DNA of 11,258 nucleotides from an uncultured Clostridium sp. (GTDB taxonomy: Bacteria > Bacillota_A > Clostridia > Lachnospirales > Lachnospiraceae), in assembly GCA_947174825.1 (NCBI GenBank), contig CAMWKN010000015.1, forward strand, positions 1-11,258, read 5' to 3'. Positions 1 to 7,612 of the stretch are shown here, piece after piece. The notes under the pieces are model-generated. The model made no database searches and was not told the origin of the DNA. It saw nothing but the letters and a program-made list of their open reading frames with translations. The position numbers were made by a program, and so were the translations under genes. Every line of letters begins with the position of its first letter. The first letter of the stretch is position 1.

Positions 1-125
1 CCTATACGGAAGCGGAATGGAACGAATTTGGCGACGACTATTTTTTTAATAAATATGAAAAGAAAAATCTCGCTTTTTTGGAAAAGTGGCAAAAGAAAAT
101 GACTCAGAAAAGTGATAAGCAGTAA
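1..125 (+). CDS. C-terminal end of an unidentified protein (partial)
   Basis: An open frame enters from the left edge and stops at a TAA (123-125), leaving about 40 residues. The visible tail is aromatic and acidic at first (Tyr, Trp, Phe and Asp around an FGDDYFFNKYEKK segment), then becomes a Lys/Gln-rich, probably helical end (KWQKKMTQKSDKQ). No family motif can be recognised in so short a piece. It is taken as real because the frame is open from the edge, the composition is protein-like, and a promoter for the next gene lies well downstream. Function is unknown. Confidence 0.55.
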   Translation, partial: YTEAEWNEFGDDYFFNKYEKKNLAFLEKWQKKMTQKSDKQ

Positions 126-379
126 TTCATCCAGGCTAGGCTGATCTGATAATATAGCAATACAGCTGATCTGGGAAGACTGACTGAAAAAAATAAAAAA
201 AGTGGTAATTTTGTTAAAGTAATCCAGAAAAACATCCGATATAGAGATTGTAAAAAGAAGTGGCGGGGAATCCCGCTAATAACATCATAGTTTCTGGAGA
301 TGTAGTATCCATGCAATGTGAGTTGTATGTCCACATGTAAATCCATGATGCTAAGATGGATCTGTTTTCACATCATGGG
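126..379. other. Intergenic stretch without a recognisable gene
   Basis: About 250 bp of AT-rich DNA lies between the upstream gene and the next promoter. A 9-bp direct repeat GCTGATCTG occurs at 140-148 and 165-173. A 5-bp GC stem with a GAAT loop (263-276) has no T-run after it on the plus strand. No coding frame here has a ribosome binding site, no tRNA-like fold is apparent, and no clear terminator for the upstream gene is seen. Confidence 0.5.
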
Positions 380-408
380 TTGTAATATGGAAAATTCTGT
401 GATACAAT
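380..408 (+). promoter_or_regulatory. Sigma-A-type promoter for the secreted protein gene at 522
   Basis: The -35 TTGTAA (380-385) is followed by exactly 17 bp and then the -10 TACAAT (403-408). TGA at 400-402 makes it an extended -10. A start near 415 gives a leader of about 105 nt ahead of the AAGGAGGT ribosome binding site (508-515). The 12-mer TGTGATACAATG at 398-409 recurs exactly in the promoter at 7642-7670. Confidence 0.75.
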
Positions 409-521
409 GATTGCAGATCATGTATGTGCAAGTTTGTTGGATAACAGGAACGATATCCCCCATATGACTTGGACTTACATATTCAGAAAACTATGTAGTT
501 TCATAACAAGGAGGTAATGAG

Positions 522-1958
522 ATGAGAAAAATTTTAACAGGAGCGATGGTTTTGGCTACAGCAGCTGTTGTATCCGTTGCAGGATCAGCAAGTGCTTCAG
601 CAGCAGATCTTACAACCAGCACAGTAAAGGTTGATGCGGTTAATCAGACATTAACAGTGGAAGGTTCTGATTGCAAGGAAGTAGGATTTTCTGTTGCAAG
701 TGTTAATGCTAAGACTGGTATCATCAAACCAGCAGCAGATGCTGCATGGGAGTGGCATGATGGTAAAAAAGTTACGATTGATCTGTCAACTTTAAGCAAT
801 ACCAAGGACAATTATGTACAGCTTAAGACAGATACTGGTGAGGAAATGACCATCAAGATTCCAGCAGTCAACACAAAAGTGAAAGCTGTTTATGATGCAG
901 CAGCAAACACAGTTGCTGTTCAGGATGTTACTGACAGCAAAGCGCCAGTAGCAGTTACTGGTAAGGTTGAGTTCAAGAACAAATATGGTTCATGGGCTGA
1001 ATATACTGCAGCAGCATTAGAGAGCTATGTGTACAAGGGAGCAGCTTTAACATTCCGTGTTGCAGCAGACGCTGATACTGCTATTGCAGCAGCAGGAGAA
1101 AAGGATGCTGTGATTAAAAAAGCAGCTACGGATGAAGCTGGAATAGTATACTATGTTGCAAAAGCTTTCCCAGGAAAAGAGGTTAAGGTATCTGTTAAGA
1201 AGTTAGCCAATGGACCTAAGGTTGCAGCAAACTATGTAAAGAATACGATTACTGTTCCAAAGGGAGCTGAGTATCGTATTACCAGCGCAGGTGATACCGC
1301 TCTGGGTACATGGACAGATTTGAAAGACATCACAAAGGCTGAAGCATTAGACGCTGCAACAGTAGCTGCAAAGGTAGGAACTATTGAAGTTCGTACTAAG
1401 GCAGTAGCAGCAGAAGGTACTAAAGCTGGTAAGCCTGCATCTAAGATTTCTAGATTAAGCTTCGGTGCAGTTGAGCAACTTGCTTGGGGTAATACAGATA
1501 GCGCAGTTGCTGACTTTACGGCTGACAAGAAGGTAAAGGGCGATATTAAATTTGCATATGTTGGAACAGAAGCAAGCAAGGCAATTACAGTAGAATATGT
1601 GACAACAACTAATAAGAAGACTGGTGTGACATCAACAACTGGTATTAAGATTACCAATAACTCTACAGATGCTTATCAGGTATATGTGAACAAAGCTGCA
1701 GATGGTGCTGCTCCAGCTATTGGTGTAAAAGGAGCTGTTGCTGTAGGTGCAGCTACTGTAAAGGGTGAGACTGTAACAGCTAAGGAAGTTACCATTAAGA
1801 ACTGTGATAAGGCGCAGATCTTTGTTACCAAAGTTGGTAATGCAAAGACAGCTACATGGGCATCACCATTCGTTGGTATAGGAACGGTTGCATATCCAGC
1901 AGATGTAGTACCAGAGCCAGATCCAACAGTAGCGCCAACAGAAGCGCCAGCTGAGTAA
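522..1958 (+). CDS. Secreted Ala/Lys-rich surface or matrix protein, function unknown
   Basis: This 478-residue protein is exported. It has a classic signal peptide (KR-type basic start, Ala/Val-rich core, ASASA cleavage region near residues 27-28). It ends in a short Pro/Glu/Thr tail (about 462-478, PEPDPTVAPTEAPAE), with no LPXTG motif and no C-terminal membrane segment. The body is built of Thr/Val/Lys/Ala-rich beta-strand-like stretches with regularly scattered Trp. The only two cysteines, Cys51 and Cys428, lie in short similar contexts (SDCKEV and KNCDKA) and could tie the two ends together. The codon choice is narrow (GCA, AAG, GTT, GTA and ACA dominate). Together with a strong promoter, an ideal ribosome binding site 6 nt upstream and a dedicated terminator, this suggests a highly expressed single-gene unit. 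Possible roles are an S-layer-like or matrix protein. I do not recognise the family. Confidence 0.85.
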   Translation: MRKILTGAMVLATAAVVSVAGSASASAADLTTSTVKVDAVNQTLTVEGSDCKEVGFSVASVNAKTGIIKPAADAAWEWHDGKKVTIDLSTLSNTKDNYVQLKTDTGEEMTIKIPAVNTKVKAVYDAAANTVAVQDVTDSKAPVAVTGKVEFKNKYGSWAEYTAAALESYVYKGAALTFRVAADADTAIAAAGEKDAVIKKAATDEAGIVYYVAKAFPGKEVKVSVKKLANGPKVAANYVKNTITVPKGAEYRITSAGDTALGTWTDLKDITKAEALDAATVAAKVGTIEVRTKAVAAEGTKAGKPASKISRLSFGAVEQLAWGNTDSAVADFTADKKVKGDIKFAYVGTEASKAITVEYVTTTNKKTGVTSTTGIKITNNSTDAYQVYVNKAADGAAPAIGVKGAVAVGAATVKGETVTAKEVTIKNCDKAQIFVTKVGNAKTATWASPFVGIGTVAYPADVVPEPDPTVAPTEAPAE

Positions 1959-2016
1959 TAAATGCGAATGGCATCAATGTAATGAAATGATTTATCATCC
2001 AATAGGATGATTGATT

Positions 2017-2050
2017 GGAAAAGGGTTGCATAGGCAACCCTTTTCCTGTT
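2017..2050 (+). terminator. Rho-independent terminator after the secreted protein gene
   Basis: A perfect 13-bp stem pairs GGAAAAGGGTTGC (2017-2029) with 2034-2046 around an ATAG loop. The U-rich part (TTTTCCTGTT) partly lies in the stem's descending arm. A smaller 7-bp hairpin (ATCATCC/GGATGAT, 1994-2011) sits immediately upstream. Confidence 0.8.
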
Positions 2051-2055
2051 ATAAT
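2026..2055 (+). promoter_or_regulatory. Extended -10 promoter overlapping the terminator, for the LRR lipoprotein
   Basis: TATAAT (2050-2055) is a consensus -10 preceded by TGT at 2047-2049, giving an extended -10. The -35 is poor (TTGCAT at 2026-2031, 18-bp spacing) and lies inside the terminator stem of the previous gene. Transcription would start near 2062, leaving a leader of about 70 nt before the GTG start at 2133. Confidence 0.6.
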
Positions 2056-2132
2056 ACCATGATGTTAGGGTCGAAAGTTGCGTTGCAATTTCCGATAAGT
2101 TAAATTATGAGAGGCAGTAAGGAGGTAAAATT

Positions 2133-3116
2133 GTGAAAATATCAAGTTGTTATAGAAACATGCTGGTATTCGTACTTTGTACCCTGTGTTTATGTGTGGG
2201 TTGTAGTAAGCGGGGTGGAAATAATGATTCATCAGAAGTGGAGGATAACAGCCATGATTTTTCCAAATCAGTAATCGAGGTATCCTATGATTCCAATTAT
2301 AGTGCCATTGGTGGCGATGGTTTCTTGTTCTCAATTGAGGAAGAAACAAAAGAAGCCAAATTGATTAGTTATTATGATGTGGAGCTTCTGGAAGTTACTC
2401 TGCCGGATGCGATACGCTATGAAGACACTGAGTATCCGGTAACATCAATAGGGGAGAGTGCCTTTGAATCCGATCAGTCTATTGTCAAGATACAGTTAGG
2501 CAAGAATATTCGTACTATTGAGAATAGTGCTTTTTATGCGGCAGCTGCCTTGAATGAGGTGGTTTTTCAGGATGCCTTGACATCCATTGGGGAACGTGCT
2601 TTTGCCAGTTGTTCCGTACTAAAGACGATAAGCTGGGGACAGGCTTTGGAGACAGTAGGGAATTCTGCATTTGAGGGCGATGAGGAACTTCAGACCCTGC
2701 AATTGCCAAAGTCGGTTACTGGCTGGGGGAGTGAAGTTTTTATGGATTGCACTGGGCTGACAGAATGTACTTTTGAGGAAGGCGCCACCACTATTGGCGA
2801 GGGGATGTTTACTAACTGTACTGCATTAAAGACGATCAGCATACCAGATAGTGTAAGTGCCATTGGAGCCGGGGCATTTTGGAGTTGTTTGGAGTTAAAG
2901 GAGATTTCTTTGCCGGATACTGTGACAAGCATTGGAGATCAGGCATTTTATAGTACAGGTATTCAGACATTGCGTTTGCCGGCACAACTGGCAGTCGTGA
3001 AGTTGGAATTATTAGAGGGGATGGACAGCTTGTCAGAGATAAGTGTACCGGAGTCTAAACAGAAGGACTATGAAAATATATTTCATAATTATGGAATTCA
3101 GATCAAAGCATATTAA
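2133..3116 (+). CDS. BspA-type leucine-rich repeat lipoprotein
   Basis: This 327-residue protein starts at a GTG 6 nt after AAGGAGGT (2119-2126). Residues 1-23 form a hydrophobic, Cys-rich signal sequence ending in LCVGC, so Cys24 is the likely lipidated residue. The -3 position is Cys instead of the usual Leu, so the lipobox is non-standard. After a polar Ser/Asp/Glu linker come eight BspA-type repeats (LRR_5 family), each with a (S/T)IG-x-x-AF-like core. The cores begin at residues 105, 128, 151, 174, 197, 220, 243 and 266, exactly 23 residues apart. The last repeats are followed by a short acidic/aromatic cap. BspA-type repeats usually mediate binding to host or bacterial surface partners. 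No enzymatic motif is seen. It is probably displayed on the outer face of the membrane and transcribed alone. Confidence 0.9.
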   Translation: MKISSCYRNMLVFVLCTLCLCVGCSKRGGNNDSSEVEDNSHDFSKSVIEVSYDSNYSAIGGDGFLFSIEEETKEAKLISYYDVELLEVTLPDAIRYEDTEYPVTSIGESAFESDQSIVKIQLGKNIRTIENSAFYAAAALNEVVFQDALTSIGERAFASCSVLKTISWGQALETVGNSAFEGDEELQTLQLPKSVTGWGSEVFMDCTGLTECTFEEGATTIGEGMFTNCTALKTISIPDSVSAIGAGAFWSCLELKEISLPDTVTSIGDQAFYSTGIQTLRLPAQLAVVKLELLEGMDSLSEISVPESKQKDYENIFHNYGIQIKAY

Positions 3117-3150
3117 GTGTCCTGTGTAATATATGTCAGGAAAACAGAAC

Positions 3151-3198
3151 AAGCCGTCAGAATCTAATAATTAATGATCAGATTCTGACGGCTTTTTT
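3151..3198. terminator. Strong terminator between convergent genes, probably bidirectional
   Basis: A perfect 15-bp stem pairs AAGCCGTCAGAATCT (3151-3165) with 3180-3194 around a 14-nt AT-rich loop. On the plus strand TTTTTTCTTTTG follows. On the minus strand the hairpin is followed by a weaker T-rich run (GTTCTGTTTTCC). It separates the plus-strand LRR gene from the minus-strand gene ending at 3216. Confidence 0.9.
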
Positions 3199-3215
3199 CT
3201 TTTGTTTCTAAACGT

Positions 3216-4964
3216 TTATTTAACGGTATGTCTAGACTGAATGGTTGCGTCACAGGTGACTGCATCAATGAGAATACCATTTTCATCTTTGACAGTTGCT
3301 CCGTACACAGATTCCGTATAAGATGCACCGGATGCTAACGAATAATCACGCAATTCTGCAGCGATTAACACTTTTTTGGCAGTGTCTGCATAAAATTTTA
3401 CCAGATAGATGCCTTCTGTAGTTTGACTAGAGGTACTACGCAATGTTATATCAAAACATTCTTCTTCTGCGTTGTACGCTGTGCTACAGTTTATATTTTG
3501 TGTTGTGCCATAGGAAATATTTCCGTCATTTGGCTGTAGGCTAATCTCTGCATAGGAATTGCTAAAATCAAGATCTTGGATGGTCTTAGGATCCAGATTA
3601 AACGGTACTGTTTGTGTCTCACCAGGACTCATAGTCTGAAGCATGGCAACACCATCAATAAGGAAATTATTGTTCTTATCATAAAAATGATATTCCAGAT
3701 CCAGCGATGTCAACCATTCCTTATTATTATTAGTGACATCCACAAACACGGTGTATGAAGACGTGATTTTCTGCGGAGTCAATTTAATATTATTGATATA
3801 AGGAGTTGTTTCGTCAATGGTCTCTGTGGTATATGCGCCATAAACAATTTCGTAGTTATTTGACAAGACAACAGTTTCTTCTGCATTTGCATCAACAGGA
3901 AGATTAATTATCTCATTAGAATCACTTTTGGCGTCTATTTTAAGCGTATCTGCATAAGCATCTATTAGCTTAGTCTTGTTTTCATTATAGAATAATATAG
4001 CATAAGGAACATTGAGGGAATATCTGCCGTTATTTACTATATTCAGCGATACTAATTGATTTTCCGTATCTATAGTATCTGTTACAGTAACATCGCTCTT
4101 AAGATCCATGTATGCATAGTCTTCATTGGCTTCAGATGCTTCAGGATATACTGTGGATACTTTCGGATCAAATGATGTGAAAGATTCACTTAGTTCCACC
4201 GAGATATAGCGTTTCTCGCCGGGCATCATAGCACCTAAAGGTTCATTTCCAGCGGCAATTTCTAGTAACTCTTTTTCCTCATTTTCAATATAGCTATCAT
4301 AATAGTTATAATAAATTACTACATCATCTACCCAGATCTCATTGGTATTAGTTGCAGTGATTAATAGATGATTTGCCAATAACTCTGCCTGTAATGTAAT
4401 CTTTTGTTCCAGTTCACTGAGTTCCGGTATGGAACCAGGATCATCGCCAGTGCCTGGTTTTTGTGTTGCAGCTGGTTCTTTTGTGTTAGTTGTCCCTGGT
4501 GTAGGAGAAGAATCGCCAGGGATAGGGGTAGGTGGTATAATAGGCTGTTGCACCGGAGATGGTGTAGGCTTTGTCGAAGATGGCGTCTTGGTTTGTGTGG
4601 ATGGATCATTCGTTTTGGTGGTAGTTGTTGGACGCTTTTTTGCCTTCTTTACAGTTACCTTACATTTGTATTTCTTACCTTTCATTACTGCAGTAATAGT
4701 AGCTTTTCCTACTTTTTTAGCTTTTATAACACCCTTGGCATTAACAGACGCCACCTTCTTTTTGGAGGAGGTCCATTTGATTTTCCCCTTCTTTTTAGAT
4801 AGTTTTAGTTTGTAGGTTTTTCCTACAACTAAATTGAGTTTTGACTTATTTAATTTGATTTTTGCTGCACTGGCATGAGGTGCAGGCAGAAATATCCCAG
4901 CCGAAAGCAGTGACAGCGATAAAAGACTTGCTATACTTTGTTTTATTAGTTTTTTTCGTTTCAT
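3216..4964 (-). CDS. Secreted Big_2 protein with four FxLYD-like modules
   Basis: The start is placed at the ATG 4962-4964 (582 residues). GGAGG on the minus strand (4970-4974) lies 5 nt upstream of it, whereas the ATG at 4976 overlaps that binding site. Residues 1-33 form a signal peptide (basic start, Leu/Ser core, HASA cleavage). Residues 35-106 form a Lys-rich bacterial Ig-like Big_2 domain (VGKTYKLKL, KWTSSKKKVASVNAKG and KVGKATITA segments). Residues 110-182 are a Thr/Pro/Ser linker. The rest holds four beta-sandwich modules (about 186-290, 292-385, 389-480 and 490-578). Each has an Asn-rich strand, then an aromatic hY-h-FY(D/N/A) strand, then hLI-D/A. Two carry a clear PGE turn, as in FxLYD domains. 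No LPXTG or membrane anchor is present, so the basic Big_2 domain may bind cell-wall polymers. The function is probably structural or adhesive; partners are unknown. Confidence 0.85.
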   Translation of the reverse strand: MKRKKLIKQSIASLLSLSLLSAGIFLPAPHASAAKIKLNKSKLNLVVGKTYKLKLSKKKGKIKWTSSKKKVASVNAKGVIKAKKVGKATITAVMKGKKYKCKVTVKKAKKRPTTTTKTNDPSTQTKTPSSTKPTPSPVQQPIIPPTPIPGDSSPTPGTTNTKEPAATQKPGTGDDPGSIPELSELEQKITLQAELLANHLLITATNTNEIWVDDVVIYYNYYDSYIENEEKELLEIAAGNEPLGAMMPGEKRYISVELSESFTSFDPKVSTVYPEASEANEDYAYMDLKSDVTVTDTIDTENQLVSLNIVNNGRYSLNVPYAILFYNENKTKLIDAYADTLKIDAKSDSNEIINLPVDANAEETVVLSNNYEIVYGAYTTETIDETTPYINNIKLTPQKITSSYTVFVDVTNNNKEWLTSLDLEYHFYDKNNNFLIDGVAMLQTMSPGETQTVPFNLDPKTIQDLDFSNSYAEISLQPNDGNISYGTTQNINCSTAYNAEEECFDITLRSTSSQTTEGIYLVKFYADTAKKVLIAAELRDYSLASGASYTESVYGATVKDENGILIDAVTCDATIQSRHTVK

Positions 4965-5044
4965 AAAAACCTCCATTCATCATAATCTGATTAAACTATG
5001 GTACTGATTAGGATATCAAAAATCCCTTTGGCACATCAACTGTC

Positions 5045-5050
5045 ATTATA
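5045..5050 (-). promoter_or_regulatory. Possible -10 element for the Big_2 protein gene
   Basis: The minus strand reads a consensus TATAAT here, about 80 nt before the ATG at 4964. No good -35 sits 17 bp upstream, and there is no extended TG. A perfect TTGACA at 5062-5067 is only 11 bp away, too close to pair with it in a normal promoter. The gene may instead be co-transcribed with the glycosyltransferase upstream, because no terminator is seen in the gap. Confidence 0.35.
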
Positions 5051-5072
5051 TATAGTAGATATGTCAAAAAAT

Positions 5073-6302
5073 TCACAATGCAGGTGCTATCAAGTTGCTC
5101 AGATATTGTCGGGCAATGTCCGATAACTGTCCCTGTAAATACTCTCTAGCACTATATTGTATATCGGCAGGAAAAGGGTATTGCAACTGCCATATATGGA
5201 ATTTTATTTGCTGGTAAAATGTGTGAATCCAGGACAGATCCGTTTGGATCCGCGATAATATTGGATTCGAAACATTTTTGGCACATTCTGCCTCATGAAT
5301 ATTTGCTAAGAGGCATAGGAGACAGTAGTCTTCGCATTCCTGGAATTCATGTAAATGAGATCGTAGCAGGGTGGTTGCCTGTGTGTACAGGGAATTTGCT
5401 GGTACAGAGGAGATTTGTGCCCGGTCTGTTTGTTTTTCCTGCACCTGGTTTGTTGGTGTTGCATTTGCCTGTGCTGGATTTTTCCGTGTAGTGTTGTCAT
5501 ATGTTGCATTTGCCTGTGCCAGGAGATGTAGAACCTGTTGGATGATTTCGTCGGATTTTGCCAACTGTTCCTGATGCTTTGCTGCCTGATTGGCAGCCTG
5601 GTCACAGGAGTTGATTTCTTCTTCATACTCTGGAAAATACTCCAGTAGGAATTTTTTTCGTGCGGTATGATATCCACCCAGATGCAGAAATCCGTTATCG
5701 TGTAATACCCAGGGGGTAGCCTGGTAAGGTACTACAATCCGGTAGCCTTGTCTGGCAAATTCCAGAGACTGGCTGACATCATAGAAATCCCATCCCAGAT
5801 CCAGATCTTCTCGCCATGGAATATCATATTGTGTCATTATGAGCAGACCATCCACTGCCTGAACAGGGGCGAAGCCTTTGCTGGGGCTGACCGGTAGGTT
5901 AAAATAATCATCCACCGTGCTCAGTACACAGGAGCGCAGTGCGCCGGTACGCATGGGAGTTGTCCACATACAGGCATTATCTGGCAGGCGTTTGGTACCC
6001 ACCATGCCAATCATGCCAATTTTATCATTATGTTGAAAAATTTCCAAAGTTTCAGAGATAAAATTCCGATTCAAAATAAAAACATCCTGATGGAGATAGA
6101 CCTTATATTTGGCATCTGTCTGATACATTCCCTGATTGTATCCAGCCGTCATAGAGGAGGCGCCGGTTATGGGAATAACTTCTATAGAATATCCGTGGGG
6201 GATGATTAGCTCTTGTATGTAACGCTTGCACTCGTCCAGATAATCTGGTTGGTTGGTGCAGATGATAAAACTGATTTTGTCATGGTTTTGGTCTGTATTC
6301 AT
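5073..6302 (-). CDS. GT2-type glycosyltransferase (Glyco_tranf_2_5-like) with a Gln/Asn linker and helical tail
   Basis: This 409-residue cytoplasmic protein probably transfers a sugar from a nucleotide donor to a surface polymer or protein; donor and acceptor are unknown. The N-terminal 225 residues match the glycosyltransferase-like family PF13712. They include SFIICTN (11-17), the acceptor-side GYNQGM (54-59), YKVYLHQDVFI (66-76, containing the metal-binding-type Asp of the GT-A fold), KIGMIGMVG (94-102), VDGLLI (150-155), DLGWDFYD (168-175) and His201. Residues 230-300 are a low-complexity Gln/Ala/Asn linker in which AQANAT occurs twice, 15 residues apart. Residues 300-409 form an extra, mostly helical tail with several Cys. 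The ribosome binding site AAAGGAG (about 6311-6317) lies 8 nt before the ATG. The next minus-strand gene upstream is also a glycosyltransferase, suggesting a joint glycosylation role. Confidence 0.85.
   Translation of the reverse strand: MNTDQNHDKISFIICTNQPDYLDECKRYIQELIIPHGYSIEVIPITGASSMTAGYNQGMYQTDAKYKVYLHQDVFILNRNFISETLEIFQHNDKIGMIGMVGTKRLPDNACMWTTPMRTGALRSCVLSTVDDYFNLPVSPSKGFAPVQAVDGLLIMTQYDIPWREDLDLGWDFYDVSQSLEFARQGYRIVVPYQATPWVLHDNGFLHLGGYHTARKKFLLEYFPEYEEEINSCDQAANQAAKHQEQLAKSDEIIQQVLHLLAQANATYDNTTRKNPAQANATPTNQVQEKQTDRAQISSVPANSLYTQATTLLRSHLHEFQECEDYCLLCLLANIHEAECAKNVSNPILSRIQTDLSWIHTFYQQIKFHIWQLQYPFPADIQYSAREYLQGQLSDIARQYLSNLIAPAL
5457..5519 (-). repeat. Direct repeat inside the glycosyltransferase linker
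   Basis: An 18-bp sequence (plus-strand TGTTGCATTTGCCTGTGC) occurs at 5457-5474 and again at 5502-5519, with a 45-bp period. It encodes the duplicated AQANAT of the linker. The 15-residue period keeps the frame, so copy number could change the linker length without breaking the gene. Confidence 0.8.
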
Positions 6303-6334
6303 GTGGAAGTCTCCTTTATGAGGGGATTGTTCTA

Positions 6335-6405
6335 GTTTCTGTTGAATCCGATTATACTTGGCTTATATTTTTTTTATGACTTGGAAGAATCCTGTTTCTG
6401 TTGAA
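6335..6405. repeat. 12-bp direct repeat pair flanking a -10-like element
   Basis: GTTTCTGTTGAA occurs exactly at 6335-6346 and 6394-6405 in the 146-bp gap between the two glycosyltransferase genes. Between the copies the minus strand reads a consensus TATAAT (6351-6356) with a weak -35. If that promoter is used, one copy covers its start site and the other lies near -50 to -60, a layout suited to a regulator. The promoter itself is weakly supported. Confidence 0.5.
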
Positions 6406-6448
6406 AGCAATGGAACCTGCTTATAACAGATGATTTCGAGGTGAGATT

Positions 6449-7612
6449 TTACAGGATAGACAGCATTTCTTCCAATCGCTGTAAATAAGTATGTTCTGCA
6501 TGCACTAATTTTCTGCCATTTTCTGCCATTTCCTGACGTTCTTTTTCTTGTTTGAGGTAGTAATTGATTTTGTCCATCATGTCGTCCAGATTGTCATAAC
6601 GGACATAATCTCTGCCTTCTGTAAAGTGTAGATCGAAATCATTCTGATGATTCGTCAGCAGAAAGCCGCCAGCCCCCATGATATCCATGGCTCGTAGCGA
6701 GATACCATTTGCAATGCTGCGAAGGGTAATATTGAGATTGATGCGGCTGTGGCGGAAGACCAGAGGCATTTCGTTCTGATAATGTATCGTTCCCATATTT
6801 TGTACATGTCCATACTGTGGAGTGGGATTGTGGGTATATAGCTTCGTTTGTATTTCATGATGTTTGTCTAAGCGATGGAAAACCTCCTGACGATCCATTT
6901 GCGTAATTTTTCGGCATAGGAAATAATTAGCATACAAATAGGCAAGGGTTTCGTGCCCATCTTTATTTGGCTGTAAAGGAACAGTTTTGGTCAGTTGTTC
7001 CAGTATTTCAGGTGTCAGAGTCTGTTCCAAAAAATTGTATCCATATATCTGTCTTTGCGCCTGCATAACACCTTCCAGATATCCCTTTGTATACGGATCC
7101 AATTGTTCAAAGCGGTCATAAAGGTTATGTTTTTCGTTATATAGAGCACCTACAAAAGAGACATCAGCGTCCAATATTTTTTTCTGTTGTTCCGTTGCCG
7201 ACAGGGATGCTAACCGTTTTGGATTCACTGCCATCGGAAGGTAATAGGCTTGTTTCACTCCCAGATTATGTAGATCCATTACCATCTGACTGTCAAACAA
7301 AAAAATATGGTTACAGCTGTGAAAGATGGTGTCAGAATACAGTAATACCAGAGGATTATCATAGCACCAGCTTAGATAAGGGATTTTTAATTCATGGCAT
7401 ATGGTAGATAAAATAGGAAAATAATTGGAAGAAAAAATAATGTCAATTTGTTGTTCCTTAATAAAACGTCTGCATTCGGAACGGAACTTGGGATCCCGAC
7501 GATAGCTTTTTGGTTCCGGTGTATAGTATATAATCTGATGTCCCAGGGTTTCCAGGGCATCCTGAATATCTTCTTTTCCAAAAGATTTCCAATCCGGGAT
7601 TAAAAATTTCAT
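6449..7612 (-). CDS. DUF3880 / CgeB-type glycosyltransferase
   Basis: This 387-residue soluble glycosyltransferase has a GT-B-like layout. Residues 1-150 resemble the DUF3880 N-terminal domain: MKFLIPDW start, QIDIIFSSNYFP (55-66), YLSWCYDNPLVLLYS (79-93), HIFLFDS (102-108) and LPMAVNP (125-131). A SFVGALY strand (152-158) begins the second half. The C-terminal domain is Glyco_trans_1_2/CgeB-like: NMGTIHY (272-278), INLNITLRSI (291-300), and RAMDIMGAGGFLLTN (307-321), the usual donor-binding region. It ends in the family's typical helix with NGRKLV and HTYLQRLEEM. Such proteins glycosylate spore-surface or cell-surface molecules; the sugar and target are unknown here. The start is supported by GAGGT on the minus strand (7618-7622), 5 nt before the ATG. 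That start region is an inverted copy of the thrH start region. Confidence 0.85.
   Translation of the reverse strand: MKFLIPDWKSFGKEDIQDALETLGHQIIYYTPEPKSYRRDPKFRSECRRFIKEQQIDIIFSSNYFPILSTICHELKIPYLSWCYDNPLVLLYSDTIFHSCNHIFLFDSQMVMDLHNLGVKQAYYLPMAVNPKRLASLSATEQQKKILDADVSFVGALYNEKHNLYDRFEQLDPYTKGYLEGVMQAQRQIYGYNFLEQTLTPEILEQLTKTVPLQPNKDGHETLAYLYANYFLCRKITQMDRQEVFHRLDKHHEIQTKLYTHNPTPQYGHVQNMGTIHYQNEMPLVFRHSRINLNITLRSIANGISLRAMDIMGAGGFLLTNHQNDFDLHFTEGRDYVRYDNLDDMMDKINYYLKQEKERQEMAENGRKLVHAEHTYLQRLEEMLSIL

Noticed and set aside
263..276. GCGGG-GAAT-CCCGC hairpin as a terminator for the first gene
   Set aside because: Only a 5-bp stem, with no T-run following on the plus strand.
104..346. Minus-strand open frame of 80 codons in the first intergenic region
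   Set aside because: No ribosome binding site, and it overlaps the upstream gene's end; its hydrophobic composition reflects AT-rich DNA.
1232..1657. Minus-strand open frame of 141 codons opposite the secreted protein gene
   Set aside because: It is a shadow of the biased codon use of the real gene; it has no ribosome binding site or promoter of its own.
4404..4815. Plus-strand open frames opposite the Thr/Pro linker and Big_2 region
   Set aside because: These are artefacts of the repetitive Lys/Thr/Pro codons on the minus strand, with no initiation signal.
4965..4976. Upstream ATG at 4976 as start of the Big_2 protein
   Set aside because: It overlaps the GGAGG binding site that is correctly spaced for the ATG at 4964, which also gives a typical signal peptide.
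5045..5067. Perfect TTGACA and TATAAT on the minus strand before the Big_2 gene, as one strong promoter
   Set aside because: The spacer is only 11 bp, too short for a sigma-A promoter, so the hexamers do not work as a pair.
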